DNA of 64,000 nt from Elgaria multicarinata webbii (taxonomy: Eukaryota; Chordata; Lepidosauria; Squamata; Anguidae): NCBI RefSeq assembly GCF_023053635.1, contig NC_086178.1, positions 33,593,226 through 33,657,225 on the forward strand, written 5' to 3'. The notes beneath the pieces were generated by a model. That model was not told the DNA's origin. It did no database searches and saw nothing but the letters and a program-made list of their open reading frames with translations. Below are positions 50,001 to 53,960 of the stretch, piece after piece; position 1 is the first letter of the stretch, and each line of letters begins with the position of its first letter. Both the position numbers and the translations under genes were made by a program.

Positions 50001-52995
50001 TTACGGTCTACCATCCTCTTGATCCTACCTCCTCCCCCCCTTTCTCTCTGATGTTGATGCTTCCACACCTTTTCCCTCTGTGTTTTCATTGGGGATTTAA
50101 ACTCCCACATGGACTCTTTTTCTAGATTCCTTTCTTTTTCCTAGTCCTTAAGTTTCTATCTTTGGCCCATCTTCCTTCCTGGAGTGGTCGCCTTGCAGGA
50201 ACAGAGGAAGACACTGCATTATTCCTTCTATATTGTATGGGATATTCATGCTTCCCCTCAGTCCCAGCCATGGTTTACCACAGCCTTAAGTTTAGAAATA
50301 CTGCTTGAGGGAAAGGAGGGACAACCTAGAAAGACAAGCATTGGTTAGTCCAGACATGCCTGTGTAAGGAAGGAGGAGGCGAGAAGCCAAATGGAAAGAA
50401 TTGCTACCTTTGAATAATACCCTGCTTTCAAAAGTGTGAATTCCTGAATTCTTGTTTCTACATCTTCATTGGATTCATGTATTAGTATGACTATGTTATT
50501 GCTTTCTAAAAGTCAATGTGTATTGCACTAAAGTTGTATGTGTTAACAGTCTGAGTTGCCTTTGGAAATCCAGAAGAGTCAGGCTTCTGGATTTCCAAAG
50601 GAATAACTTTCTCTATAAGAAACTAGTTTTTGTTTCTCTCTAATCTTTGTGCTTTGTGATATTTACTCCTGGTTGGCTGCTTTTCTTTCATTTGCCTGAG
50701 GGCAAGAATTTTTGGTATGTAGTGATAGAAAACTGGAGAAACTATTGGTCAGTCTGGCAGACAAGACTCTGAAACCATGCAAGTACTCCTTTGTAATTAT
50801 AAAACTAATCTAAAGAAACCAACTAAAGAACATTGTTTGTAAAACTGATTTTTTTTTTCCAGATCAGTGCACTAATGCATGCATTGTTAGAACTCAGGAA
50901 GCAAAATCCGGCTATTAAGAGTTTAATTGTTTCTCAGTTCACAAAATTCCTGTCTCTAATAGAGATTCCACTAAAGTAAGTAGAAATGTATATTTGAATA
51001 AAATAAGTGCTTGCTAAAAAAAAGTAAGTTTGTCAATAGAAATGGTTGAAAAATGTGAATATTTGCTATTTTATCTGCTGTAGTTGTAAACTTGCCCGTA
51101 GAAGAATTAACTTTCATGCTTTAAAAAATCTGAACTTCATTCAAGGTTCAGAACATTAGATTGACTGTTGTATCAATATGACTTTTATTTTTTTTGCTTC
51201 AGGGAATCTGGTTTTGCATTTGCTCGCTTAGATGGGTCCATGACACGCAAAAAAAGAGTAGAGGCAATTCAGCAGTTCCAAAGCAATGAAGCTGGATCTC
51301 CAACTATAATGCTGTTATCTCTAAAAGCTGGTGGTGTTGGTTTGAATCTAACAGCAGCTTCACGGGTGTTTTTAATGGATCCAGTAAGTATTAAGTATCT
51401 ATTCAATTGGTATGATATTTAATACCCATGCAATACATCCTATAAATATAAAAAGGAAGGAGGTAGATTCGTTTGGGGCTCTTCATAACAGCAACAAATC
51501 TAGTAACTTTTCACCAGGTTAGCTATGATAGCAAACCTGAAAGAAAGCTGCTGATTGGGAGTATGCATACATTACCTTGAAGAGCTAAGTTATCATCCTT
51601 TGTAATGCGAAGTCGTATAAAGCTTAGTCCAGCTCTTTGATCAGGAACGCTTATGTCAATGACAAGTGCTGTTTAATACTGGCAGCTCAAACTCGATGGG
51701 AAAAATAATGGTCAGCAAGAATTAGATCCTGGTGCACAATCACAAGATAAATAATAAATGTTGGCTGTAAGGCTTGTGTACACACACAGTCTTCCACCAA
51801 CCACTTTTGTAAGCAATGTAGTAAAGTCCTCTTCCGCAGGACTGTGGTGGCATAATTTAGAAGCCTCTACTTTGAAAATACATTACTTTGGCAAAGCTTA
51901 GCATGATTATTGTGGGTTTCTCGTCAGCAGCTAGTTGGCCACTGTGTGAACTGTGGTTGGCCCTTGGTCTGATCCAGTATGGCTTTTCTTATGTGCTTAT
52001 CCCTGCTAGGCTTGGAATCCTGCTGCAGAGGATCAGTGTTTTGACAGATGTCACAGACTTGGGCAGAAGCAGGATGTTATCATCACCAAGGTGAGCTGGC
52101 AGGTTTTTAAAGCACCTGTAATCATTTAAGGAAAAGGGGACTTTCCTTAAATGCCACTATAAAATCTAGCGTATCATACATCTAGCTCTGCTGTACAATA
52201 TCAGGTAGATTGGCAAGCTTGCTTTTTTTTAAAAGGGGCCTCAGCGGTTGGATTAGAAAAGTGGGGAAGCACAGGGTTCAGTTTTTCATTGAGCTAGGAA
52301 GTTACTACGCAAATATGGCTCCTTGCTGCATTGGGATGTAGATTTAAGGGACAGCTGCAAGAAGAAATAGGTTCTTGTCAGCAATAAAGACAAATGATAA
52401 CATTATTTTCTTTTTCCTGTAAACTCATCGGCAGGGGTGAGAAGCCTCTTTCAGCCAGCTAAATTTATTTTGAGAAGCTCTCAGGTGCCATATTCCAGTG
52501 GTGGGTGGGCCCAAAGGCTTGGAGGAAAAATACCAGCATTTTTTAGCTTAAAGATCCTACTGCTGGTAAGAGGCATTTCAACTCTTAGGAAAAAAACTGC
52601 ACTAAAGCTAACAAATGATCAGTGGTTGGGGGGTGGGGAAGGGATGTGAGAACCCCAGAGTGTCAGATTAGGATCCCTTGGGCTGAATTTGGTCCCTGGG
52701 ACTGAAGTTTTTCATCCCTCCTTTAGAGTTTGCCTCCCTGCTGTTCTTTCTACACAACATATTGACATAGCCAACGTAAGGATAATGAAATTTCAGTAAT
52801 ATTTTTTGAAGTGCCTTTCTATTTGGTTGACTTTGTTTTAATTGCCATTAGTTCATTGTGAAGAACTCTGTGGAAGAAAATATGCTGAAAATCCAGAAGA
52901 AGAAGAGAGAACTTGCCGCTGGAGCCTTTGGAACCAAAAAACTTTCTTCTGGTGAAACAAAAATGAATGAAATTAAGACCTTGATGGATTTGTAA
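20075..52995 (+). CDS. HLTF: HLTF, helicase-like transcription factor (Rad5-type translocase/E3 ligase), complete CDS
   Basis: HLTF is the vertebrate Rad5 relative. It is a nuclear dsDNA translocase that reverses stalled forks, binds 3' DNA ends through its HIRAN domain and polyubiquitinates PCNA. Twenty-five coding exons were placed, each with AG/GT borders and matching phases. They total 2937 bases, giving 978 residues against 1009 in human. Order: a divergent N-terminal arm (1-54), HIRAN (about 55-172), the SNF2 N-terminal lobe with Walker A GLGKT (293-297) and DEGH (531-534), a disordered Lys/Ser-rich linker (about 320-440) splitting that lobe, a C3HC4-type RING (734-774), then the SNF2 C-terminal lobe with the Q/R-rich motif [11 protein letters not shown]. 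All catalytic motifs I can read are intact. The start lies in good context (GTCATGG), and its 20-base first coding exon matches the human exon in length. Confidence 0.96.
20491..20593. mobile_element. MITE in HLTF intron 1 (103 bp)
   Basis: Left end GGCTTGGTTCAGACAACACG and inverted right end GGCCTGGTTCACACAACATG; the interior pairs partly (TTAACCA / TGGTTAA). Confidence 0.6.
20669..20723. mobile_element. 55-bp near-perfect hairpin MITE in HLTF intron 1
   Basis: Arms TTCAGACAACACGCTAAACC and its complement agree at 22 of 23 positions around a 9-base loop. Same family as the element at 20491. Confidence 0.7.
20790..21345 (+). mobile_element. tRNA-derived SINE split by another repeat
   Basis: The outer SINE has its head at 20790-20848 (CTTTGCATGAAAAAGGTCCC) and its tail at 21249-21345 (GCTGCCATTCAGTGTTGACA, ACCAATGGTCCAACTTTG). 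Between them sits a different dispersed repeat of about 400 bases (AACATAAGACCCAGGCTAGA, GTTCACACAGTGACCAACCA, GGTGGCCATCACTACATCTT). The order shows the inner repeat arrived later. Confidence 0.6.
21407..21580 (+). mobile_element. tRNA-Ala-like SINE
   Basis: Starts GGCTGTAGCTCAGAGGTGGA (A-box) with GCATTTCATGCAGAAGATCC (anticodon arm) and a decayed B-box (AGATTCTATCTC). It continues with the tRNA-unrelated body CCTGCCAGTCAGTGTTGATA. The body and decayed B-box show it is a SINE, not a tRNA gene. Confidence 0.75.
21600..23403 (+). other. Rest of HLTF intron 1
   Basis: Contains (ATA)n near 22160 followed by a TTTCTGTTTGTCCGTCTGTC repeat of unknown class, a GCAATCCTA repeat (22788-22850) and a minus-strand L2-like end (23035-23110). 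No exon seen. Confidence 0.45.
23404..23599 (+). CDS. HLTF: HLTF coding exon 2 (N-terminal arm and start of HIRAN)
   Basis: Residues 7-72. The first part (about residues 8-50) is rich in aromatic and acidic residues and does not align with the mammalian arm. The second part, [17 protein letters not shown], is the conserved beginning of HIRAN, including the Arg-Tyr-Tyr used to hold DNA ends in human HLTF. The acceptor is CCCATAG and the donor GTG|GTAAGT, phase 0. Confidence 0.94.
23756..23922 (+). CDS. HLTF: HLTF coding exon 3 (HIRAN)
   Basis: Residues 73-128. It carries the HIRAN core: [25 protein letters not shown] and VGHIKKELA. The Asn-Pro-Tyr-Asp and Gly-His positions correspond to DNA-end-binding residues in the human domain. 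The acceptor is TTGCAG and the donor GG|GTATGT, phase 2. Confidence 0.96.
24058..24233. mobile_element. MITE with TTCTTCGATTxTAAGAC ends, HLTF intron 3
   Basis: Left end ACCCTATTTCTTCGATTCTA and inverted right end ACCGTATTTCTTCGATTGTA, continuing AGAC on both sides. The interior repeats the TCTTAGAATCG word. About 176 bases. Confidence 0.65.
24324..24482. mobile_element. MITE (AATCCTATGCATG family), HLTF intron 3
   Basis: Left end TAGAGTACAATCCTATGCAT; inverted right end AAGTGCAATCCTAGGCATAT. A longer member (159 bases) with two ACTCCCATCAT-like words inside. Confidence 0.6.
24625..25154. mobile_element. Probable solo LTR (fossil) in HLTF intron 3
   Basis: A 530-base block begins TGTC and ends GACA. 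It is flanked by GTTAG and GTTAA (4 of 5 equal), carries an AATAAA near its 3' part, and has no internal coding sequence. This is the shape of a solo LTR left by recombination. Family (Gypsy-type or endogenous retrovirus) not assigned; no intact element is present. Confidence 0.5.
25236..25430 (+). mobile_element. tRNA-derived SINE, HLTF intron 3
   Basis: Box-B-like CAGGTTCGTATTGCC, then GAAGCTCACTGGGTGACTTT and CCTAACCAACCTCACAGG, ending in AGGGCAGAAAATAAATG. It ends just before exon 4. Confidence 0.6.
25451..25584 (+). CDS. HLTF: HLTF coding exon 4 (end of HIRAN)
   Basis: Residues 128-173, with [20 protein letters not shown] closing the HIRAN fold and then [13 protein letters not shown]. 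The acceptor is TCTCTAG and the donor AAAT|GTAAGT, phase 1. Confidence 0.95.
25771..25868 (+). CDS. HLTF: HLTF coding exon 5
   Basis: Residues 173-205. A Ser/Thr/Gly-rich connector is followed by the conserved [14 protein letters not shown] that leads to the helicase core. The acceptor is ACATGTAG after a T-run and the donor CAG|GTACAA, phase 0. Confidence 0.93.
26532..26657. mobile_element. 126-bp palindromic MITE, HLTF intron 5
   Basis: Left arm TAAAATCCAAGATAATTCCT and right arm are exact complements for 24 bases, and about 90% identical over 50. The centre contains AAGTTAGTCATGACTAACTT, itself a perfect palindrome. Related decayed sequence occurs at 16622-16716 and 29040-29190. Confidence 0.75.
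26786..26860 (+). CDS. HLTF: HLTF coding exon 6
   Basis: A 75-base exon, residues 206-230: [17 protein letters not shown], then TREVEAAE, a charged helix before the SNF2 core. The acceptor is TTCTAG and the donor GAG|GTATGT. Both ends are phase 0. Confidence 0.94.
26868..27083 (-). mobile_element. tRNA-derived SINE, HLTF intron 6
   Basis: The same SINE as at 25236 but inverted: GGAACCCAAGGCAGCTGACA, TCACTCAGTGAGCTTCATGG, then ACCAATACACCACACTGGCT. It is immediately after exon 6. Confidence 0.65.
27095..27240 (-). mobile_element. L2-like LINE 3' end, HLTF intron 6
   Basis: TTTATTTATTTATTGCATTT, then ACCGTCCAATAGCC, CTGGGCGGTTTACAAAATTA and an A-rich tail. Confidence 0.6.
27377..27568 (+). 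CDS. HLTF: HLTF coding exon 7 (SNF2 motifs Q and start of I)
   Basis: Residues 231-294. [10 protein letters not shown] is the adenine-recognition region. [10 protein letters not shown] begins motif I, which is split across the next splice site. The acceptor is TTTCTAG and the donor TTG|GTAACT. Confidence 0.96.
27660..27743 (+). CDS. HLTF: HLTF coding exon 8 (Walker A)
   Basis: Residues 295-322, [17 protein letters not shown]. With the previous exon it completes the ATP-binding loop GLGKT; the lysine is present. The acceptor is ATTTTAG and the donor CAG|GTAAAA. It is 84 bases, in phase at both ends. Confidence 0.96.
27744..28967 (+). other. HLTF intron 8
   Basis: Holds a plus-strand L2-like end (28300-28375: AACCGCCCAGAGAGCTTTGG) preceded by decayed LINE sequence, and a small repeat near 28495-28540. 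No exon seen. Confidence 0.5.
28968..29001 (+). CDS. HLTF: HLTF coding exon 9 (linker)
   Basis: A very short 34-base exon encoding [11 protein letters not shown], part of the variable linker between SNF2 motifs I and Ia. The acceptor is TTTTAG and the donor AAAAG|GTAATT. Sequence similarity is weak; position and phase (0 in, 1 out) support it. Confidence 0.75.
29295..29385 (+). CDS. HLTF: HLTF coding exon 10 (linker)
   Basis: Encodes residues 334-364, with [13 protein letters not shown] and a Ser-rich end. SKCSLQP resembles the human SRCSEQP. The acceptor is TGTGAAG, an AAG-type site after a pyrimidine tract, and the donor AAAG|GTATAA. It leaves phase 2. Confidence 0.8.
29386..30640 (+). other. 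HLTF intron 10, first part
   Basis: AT-rich sequence with A/T runs (29818-29870, 30366-30412). I see nothing coding and no recognisable element. Confidence 0.4.
30645..30892 (-). mobile_element. tRNA-derived SINE, HLTF intron 10
   Basis: AAGGAACCCAAGGCAGCATA, CAACCCTGTGAGGTAGGTTG, GGCCCAAAGTCACGCAGTGG and the inverted head ACTACACCACACTGGCTCTC. This is the clearest copy of the family in the window. Confidence 0.7.
30893..31050 (-). mobile_element. L2-like LINE 3' end, HLTF intron 10
   Basis: ATTTATTTATTTATTTTATT repeat followed by ACCGCCCAATAGCTGAAGCT, CTGGGAGGTTCACAAAAATG and an A-rich tail, directly adjoining the SINE. Confidence 0.6.
31379..31455 (+). CDS. HLTF: HLTF coding exon 11 (linker)
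   Basis: Residues 364-390, including [17 protein letters not shown]. The acidic SSDSE cluster matches the human SSDSEE. The acceptor is TGCTTTAG and the donor AAA|GTAAGC, phase 1. Confidence 0.85.
31555..31599 (+). CDS. HLTF: HLTF coding exon 12 (basic linker)
   Basis: A 45-base exon for residues 390-405. KAAARKRRK is a strongly basic cluster that could act as a nuclear localisation signal, which is an inference. Both ends are phase 1, so skipping would keep the frame. The acceptor is TTCCCAG and the donor AAAG|GTATGA. Confidence 0.8.
31613..31660 (-). mobile_element. L2-like 3' end fragment just after HLTF exon 12
   Basis: ATTTATTTATTTATTTTGCC followed by CAATAGCCGAAGCTCTCTG. It begins only 14 bases after the donor site of exon 12. 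Confidence 0.55.
31913..32160 (+). repeat. Dispersed repeat CAGGGATGGGGAACCTCTTT family
   Basis: Starts CAGGGATGGGGAACCTCTTT, then GGGGGCTGCATTCCTGTGGT. Related copies at 52432-52720 and fragments at 6350, 13870 and 44710. The CAGGG start suggests a hAT-like element; its right end is not clear. Confidence 0.5.
32320..32406 (+). CDS. HLTF: HLTF coding exon 13 (linker)
   Basis: An 87-base exon, residues 405-434. [18 protein letters not shown] aligns loosely with the human segment FACALTSSVPTTKKK. Both ends are phase 1. The acceptor TTGATAG lies a few bases before another CAG; I chose the first because it keeps the frame. The donor is AAAG|GTATCC. Confidence 0.8.
32705..32799 (+). CDS. HLTF: HLTF coding exon 14 (SNF2 motif Ia)
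   Basis: Residues 434-465. A variable start is followed by [13 protein letters not shown], the conserved motif Ia region. The acceptor is CTCCAAG (AAG-type) and the donor ATT|GTAGGT, phase 0. Confidence 0.93.
32800..36369 (+). other. HLTF intron 14
   Basis: The longest HLTF intron. It contains GGTGGGCAACATGCAGGCTC-type repeat sequence near 33120-33350 and a C-run at 33531-33541. The remainder (33900-36300) shows no element or exon I can name. Confidence 0.45.
36370..36513 (+). CDS. HLTF: HLTF coding exon 15 (SNF2 motifs Ib/Ic)
   Basis: A 144-base exon, residues 466-513. It begins [12 protein letters not shown] and contains [10 protein letters not shown] and [10 protein letters not shown]. 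The acceptor is ATTTCAG and the donor GGA|GTAAGT. It follows the longest intron of the gene (about 3.6 kb). Confidence 0.96.
36957..37095. mobile_element. hAT-like element (139 bp), HLTF intron 15
   Basis: Ends CAGTGATGGGGAACATGTGG and, inverted, CAGTGGTGGGGAATGTGCAG, about 28 bases long. The flanking 8-base duplications are GGCTAGGA and GGCTATGG (6 of 8 equal). Confidence 0.75.
37729..38028 (+). mobile_element. Sauria SINE, HLTF intron 15
   Basis: tRNA-related head GTGTGGCACAGAGTGGTAAG with B-box GAGTTCGATCCCAGCGG, then CCTTCCGAGGTCGGTAAAAT, GGGGAAGGCAATGGCAAACC and a Bov-B-like tail GGAGTCAGCAATGATTCAAG. It is flanked by a perfect 9-base target duplication TAAGTACAG (37720-37728, 38029-38037), so it is fairly recent. 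This SINE family is known only from squamates. Confidence 0.85.
38195..38410 (+). mobile_element. L2-like LINE 3' end, HLTF intron 15
   Basis: TTTTATATTATGCT repeats and AACTGCCCAGGGAGCTTTGG, then GGTATAGAAGTGTAAGAAAT. It ends 145 bases before exon 16. A (TG)n run follows at 38426-38444. Confidence 0.55.
38556..38694 (+). CDS. HLTF: HLTF coding exon 16 (motif II, DEGH)
   Basis: Residues 514-560, with [19 protein letters not shown], the Walker B/DEGH box typical of the Rad5/HLTF branch. It ends RRWILT, the start of motif III. The acceptor is TTCAAG (AAG-type) and the donor ACAG|GTATTT, phase 1. Confidence 0.96.
39195..39293 (+). mobile_element. CR1 LINE 3' end, HLTF intron 16
   Basis: GATTAGATGGCCTTGTAGGC, CCCTTCCAACTCTACTATTC and the diagnostic CR1 terminal repeat ATTCTATGATTCTAT. 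Confidence 0.8.
39300..40643 (+). other. HLTF intron 16, middle
   Basis: No coding exon fits and no terminal repeats were recognised. Ordinary intronic sequence with a T-run at 40431. Confidence 0.35.
40644..41276. mobile_element. 633-bp terminal-inverted-repeat element, HLTF intron 16
   Basis: Left end TTACCTGGTTCACACATAAT and inverted right end TTACCCGGTTCACACGTAAC. The right part holds ACTCTGGGTTGTTTAGCACC pairing with CTAAACAACCCAGAGT, and CACCAATTTG / CAAATTGGTG hairpins. No coding capacity. A second fold-back element is inserted inside it. Confidence 0.7.
40684..41040. mobile_element. Fold-back element nested in the 40644-41276 element
   Basis: Arms of roughly 140 bases. The left TTCGCATGATCAGCAAGGAA with AAAAGAAGCC pairs with the right GGCTTCTTTTCC and CCAATCATGTGAACC. 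Further in, GGTTGCTGTGTCATCTGAGC pairs with TCAGATGACACAGCAACCAG. Confidence 0.7.
41433..41568 (+). CDS. HLTF: HLTF coding exon 17 (motif III)
   Basis: Residues 560-605. Together with the previous exon it forms [14 protein letters not shown] (motif III) and continues [10 protein letters not shown] and [10 protein letters not shown]. The acceptor is CTTTTAG and the donor TTAA|GTATGG, phase 2. Confidence 0.96.
41901..42080 (+). CDS. HLTF: HLTF coding exon 18
   Basis: A 180-base exon, residues 605-665. It includes [28 protein letters not shown] and the helix [10 protein letters not shown], the end of the N-terminal ATPase lobe before the RING. The acceptor is TTGCTAG and the donor GCAG|GTAAAT. 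Confidence 0.96.
43190..43790. repeat. GC-rich repeat block in HLTF intron 18
   Basis: Outer arms GGTTGAAGACAGCGGTCATG (43319) and CCGCTGCTGTCTTCAATCTC (43688) are inverted copies. Between them are about three diverged units of about 90-105 bases containing a CTCCTCCCAGCACTGG-like word (43440, 43545, 43620). The overlapping open frames here are a by-product of base composition. Confidence 0.5.
43905..44029 (+). CDS. HLTF: HLTF coding exon 19
   Basis: Residues 665-707: [19 protein letters not shown], then RLRQLCCH, the helical region before the RING finger. The end ([11 protein letters not shown]) is variable. The acceptor is TCTTCAG and the donor GAAG|GTTAGT, phase 1. Confidence 0.95.
44710..45386. 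mobile_element. hAT-like element (677 bp), HLTF intron 19
   Basis: Ends CAGGGGTAGGCAACTATCTG and, inverted, CAGGGATAGGCAACATGGTG. Flanking 8-base duplications TTCTAAAC and CTGTAAAC (6 of 8 equal). The interior is C-rich, with no transposase reading frame. Confidence 0.75.
45963..46141 (+). CDS. HLTF: HLTF coding exon 20 (RING finger, first part)
   Basis: Residues 707-766. [19 protein letters not shown] and YCKPCIC supply the first six zinc ligands of the E3 ligase RING (Cys, Cys, Cys, His, Cys, Cys). The acceptor is ATGGGCAG and the donor AAG|GTTAGT, phase 0. Confidence 0.96.
46142..47455 (+). other. HLTF intron 20, first part
   Basis: No exon or classifiable repeat seen in this AT-rich stretch. 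Confidence 0.35.
47460..47935 (-). mobile_element. L1 LINE 3' fragment, HLTF intron 20
   Basis: On the minus strand it encodes the reptile-type L1 ORF2 C-terminus: [20 protein letters not shown], then [17 protein letters not shown], followed by a 3' UTR and an A-rich tail (ending near 47470). Truncated at its 5' side. Confidence 0.8.
48890..49250. repeat. GGTTGT/ACAACC repeat, HLTF intron 20
   Basis: Contains GTGGTTAACCCAACAACAAT, CTGGGTTCAGACATTATGCA and GTGAACAGGTTGTCGTTATG. It shares words with the 40644-41276 element and is probably a decayed relative. Confidence 0.45.
49317..49436 (+). CDS. HLTF: HLTF coding exon 21 (RING finger, last part)
   Basis: Residues 767-806. [12 protein letters not shown] supplies the last Cys pair of the RING. 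A negatively charged linker ([17 protein letters not shown]) leads to the C-terminal lobe. The acceptor is TTTTTCAG and the donor AAG|GTAAAT; both ends are phase 0. Confidence 0.95.
49437..50862 (+). other. HLTF intron 21
   Basis: No exon or clear repeat. A local inverted repeat, CCTTTGGAAATCCAGAAG (50562) with CTTCTGGATTTCCAAAGG (50585), forms an 18-base perfect hairpin with a short loop. Confidence 0.55.
50863..50975 (+). CDS. HLTF: HLTF coding exon 22 (motif IV region)
   Basis: Residues 807-844: [16 protein letters not shown], then [17 protein letters not shown], the start of the C-terminal RecA-like lobe. The acceptor is TTTCCAG after a T-run and the donor AAA|GTAAGT, phase 2. Confidence 0.96.
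51203..51383 (+). CDS. HLTF: HLTF coding exon 23 (motif V)
   Basis: Residues 844-904 with [29 protein letters not shown] and VFLMDP. These correspond to helicase motifs IVa-V, which couple ATP hydrolysis to DNA movement. The acceptor is TGCTTCAG and the donor CCA|GTAAGT, phase 0. Confidence 0.97.
51384..52009 (+). other. HLTF intron 23
   Basis: Contains decayed SINE-tail-like sequence (TGGTTGGCCCTTGGTCTGAT, CCAGTATGGCTTTTCTTATG) just before exon 24. The polypyrimidine tract of the exon 24 acceptor may derive from it. Confidence 0.45.
52010..52090 (+). CDS. HLTF: HLTF coding exon 24 (motif VI)
   Basis: An 81-base exon, residues 905-931: AWNPAAEDQ, then [11 protein letters not shown] (motif VI, with both arginine fingers) and DVIITK. 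The acceptor is CTGCTAG and the donor AAG|GTGAGC; both ends are phase 0. Confidence 0.97.
52432..52720 (+). repeat. Dispersed repeat (CAGGGGTGAGAAGCCTCTTT), HLTF intron 24
   Basis: Starts CAGGGGTGAGAAGCCTCTTT and ends TTGGTCCCTGGGACTGAAG, then TCATCCCTC. The inverted end GAGGGATGAAAAAC is similar to the start. Relative of the copy at 31913. Confidence 0.5.
52852..52995 (+). CDS. HLTF: HLTF coding exon 25 (C-terminus and stop)
   Basis: Residues 932-978, then [15 protein letters not shown] and [11 protein letters not shown] are conserved; the ending IKTLMDL matches the family C-terminus. The acceptor is GCCATTAG. Human HLTF is slightly longer just before the end. Confidence 0.97.
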   Translation, partial: FIVKNSVEENMLKIQKKKRELAAGAFGTKKLSSGETKMNEIKTLMDL

Positions 52996-53960
52996 TTAGT
53001 GATGTTAGAACTGCTCCTAACTTAGGCTGAGTTTGATTTGATAGTACTGTTAAGTCAGCATGTATATCCAGGACTTCTGCATTATGACTTCGAAAGCATG
53101 GCTAAAACTTTTCTTTATGCCCAAATTCTTCTAATGCACCCTTACAAAAAAAATCTCAAAATGTGTTTGTTATGAAGACAATCTAGGCATCCTTCAAATC
53201 AAGGAATACTAAGAGTATAGAGCAACTACCTTTCTAACTAACAGTATCCCATATAATTTGTTGAGCAAATTATCAACAGCAACATGCTTTTGTTCTCTGC
53301 AATGATTACCAGTTAGAGAATCTCATTTCTGTATTTCTGCAGTTGTCTATAACAATAGCAAAGCTTAAAAGGAAGATGTGCATAGTATAGGACCAAAATT
53401 AAGTTCTTGATTTTTCACGCTCAATTGTTTGCATCAAGTTTAAAAGTATAATATGGTATTATATCCTCCCAGGTTTTAGTTCATAGCAGGCTGCTAACTT
53501 CATGATTTTATGACTTCTAAACTAGTGTACTGGAGTTTAATGTCTAAGAGTACATTGAGTTGTCCGATACCTTATAGCTAGGAAACGGAATTTGTAAGAG
53601 GCCATTGCCCTATGCAGGCATTCAGAGAACACATGTGGGCATAAAGCAGGGAGGATGTGCACATAGCAGCATGTGAAAATGTCTAAAGGATTCTAAACCC
53701 ATTCAGATACATTTGGCTTACCCTCTTGCCCTTCAGACATTTCCACACTTAATGTGGGCTGTGTGTGGGTTGGGGATCTTCTTCCAGCACAGGGCTCATG
53801 TTTATTAGAAATCAAGTAAACATTTGTCTGAGTTCATACTCTGCCTCAGTTCTCCTACCGTTAGTAATCATACATTGCTCAAAATAGTAAAAACTCAGTC
53901 ATTTAGTGTCAGTTTTATTTCTAGGTAAATAAAATTATGGTTGATGCAGACGTTTTCCTG
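52996..53960 (+). other. HLTF: HLTF 3' UTR (predicted)
   Basis: Non-coding, AT-rich sequence between the stop codon and the region just after the likely poly(A) signal. I see no repeat element in it, which fits a conserved transcribed 3' end. Its extent depends on the poly(A) site chosen. Confidence 0.5.
53928..53933 (+). terminator. HLTF: Likely HLTF poly(A) signal
   Basis: AATAAA lies 933 bases after the HLTF stop and is followed by a GT/T-rich stretch (GTTGATGCAGACGTTTTCC). It is the first canonical hexamer with a fitting downstream element that I noticed, giving a 3' UTR of about 0.95 kb. Confidence 0.6.
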
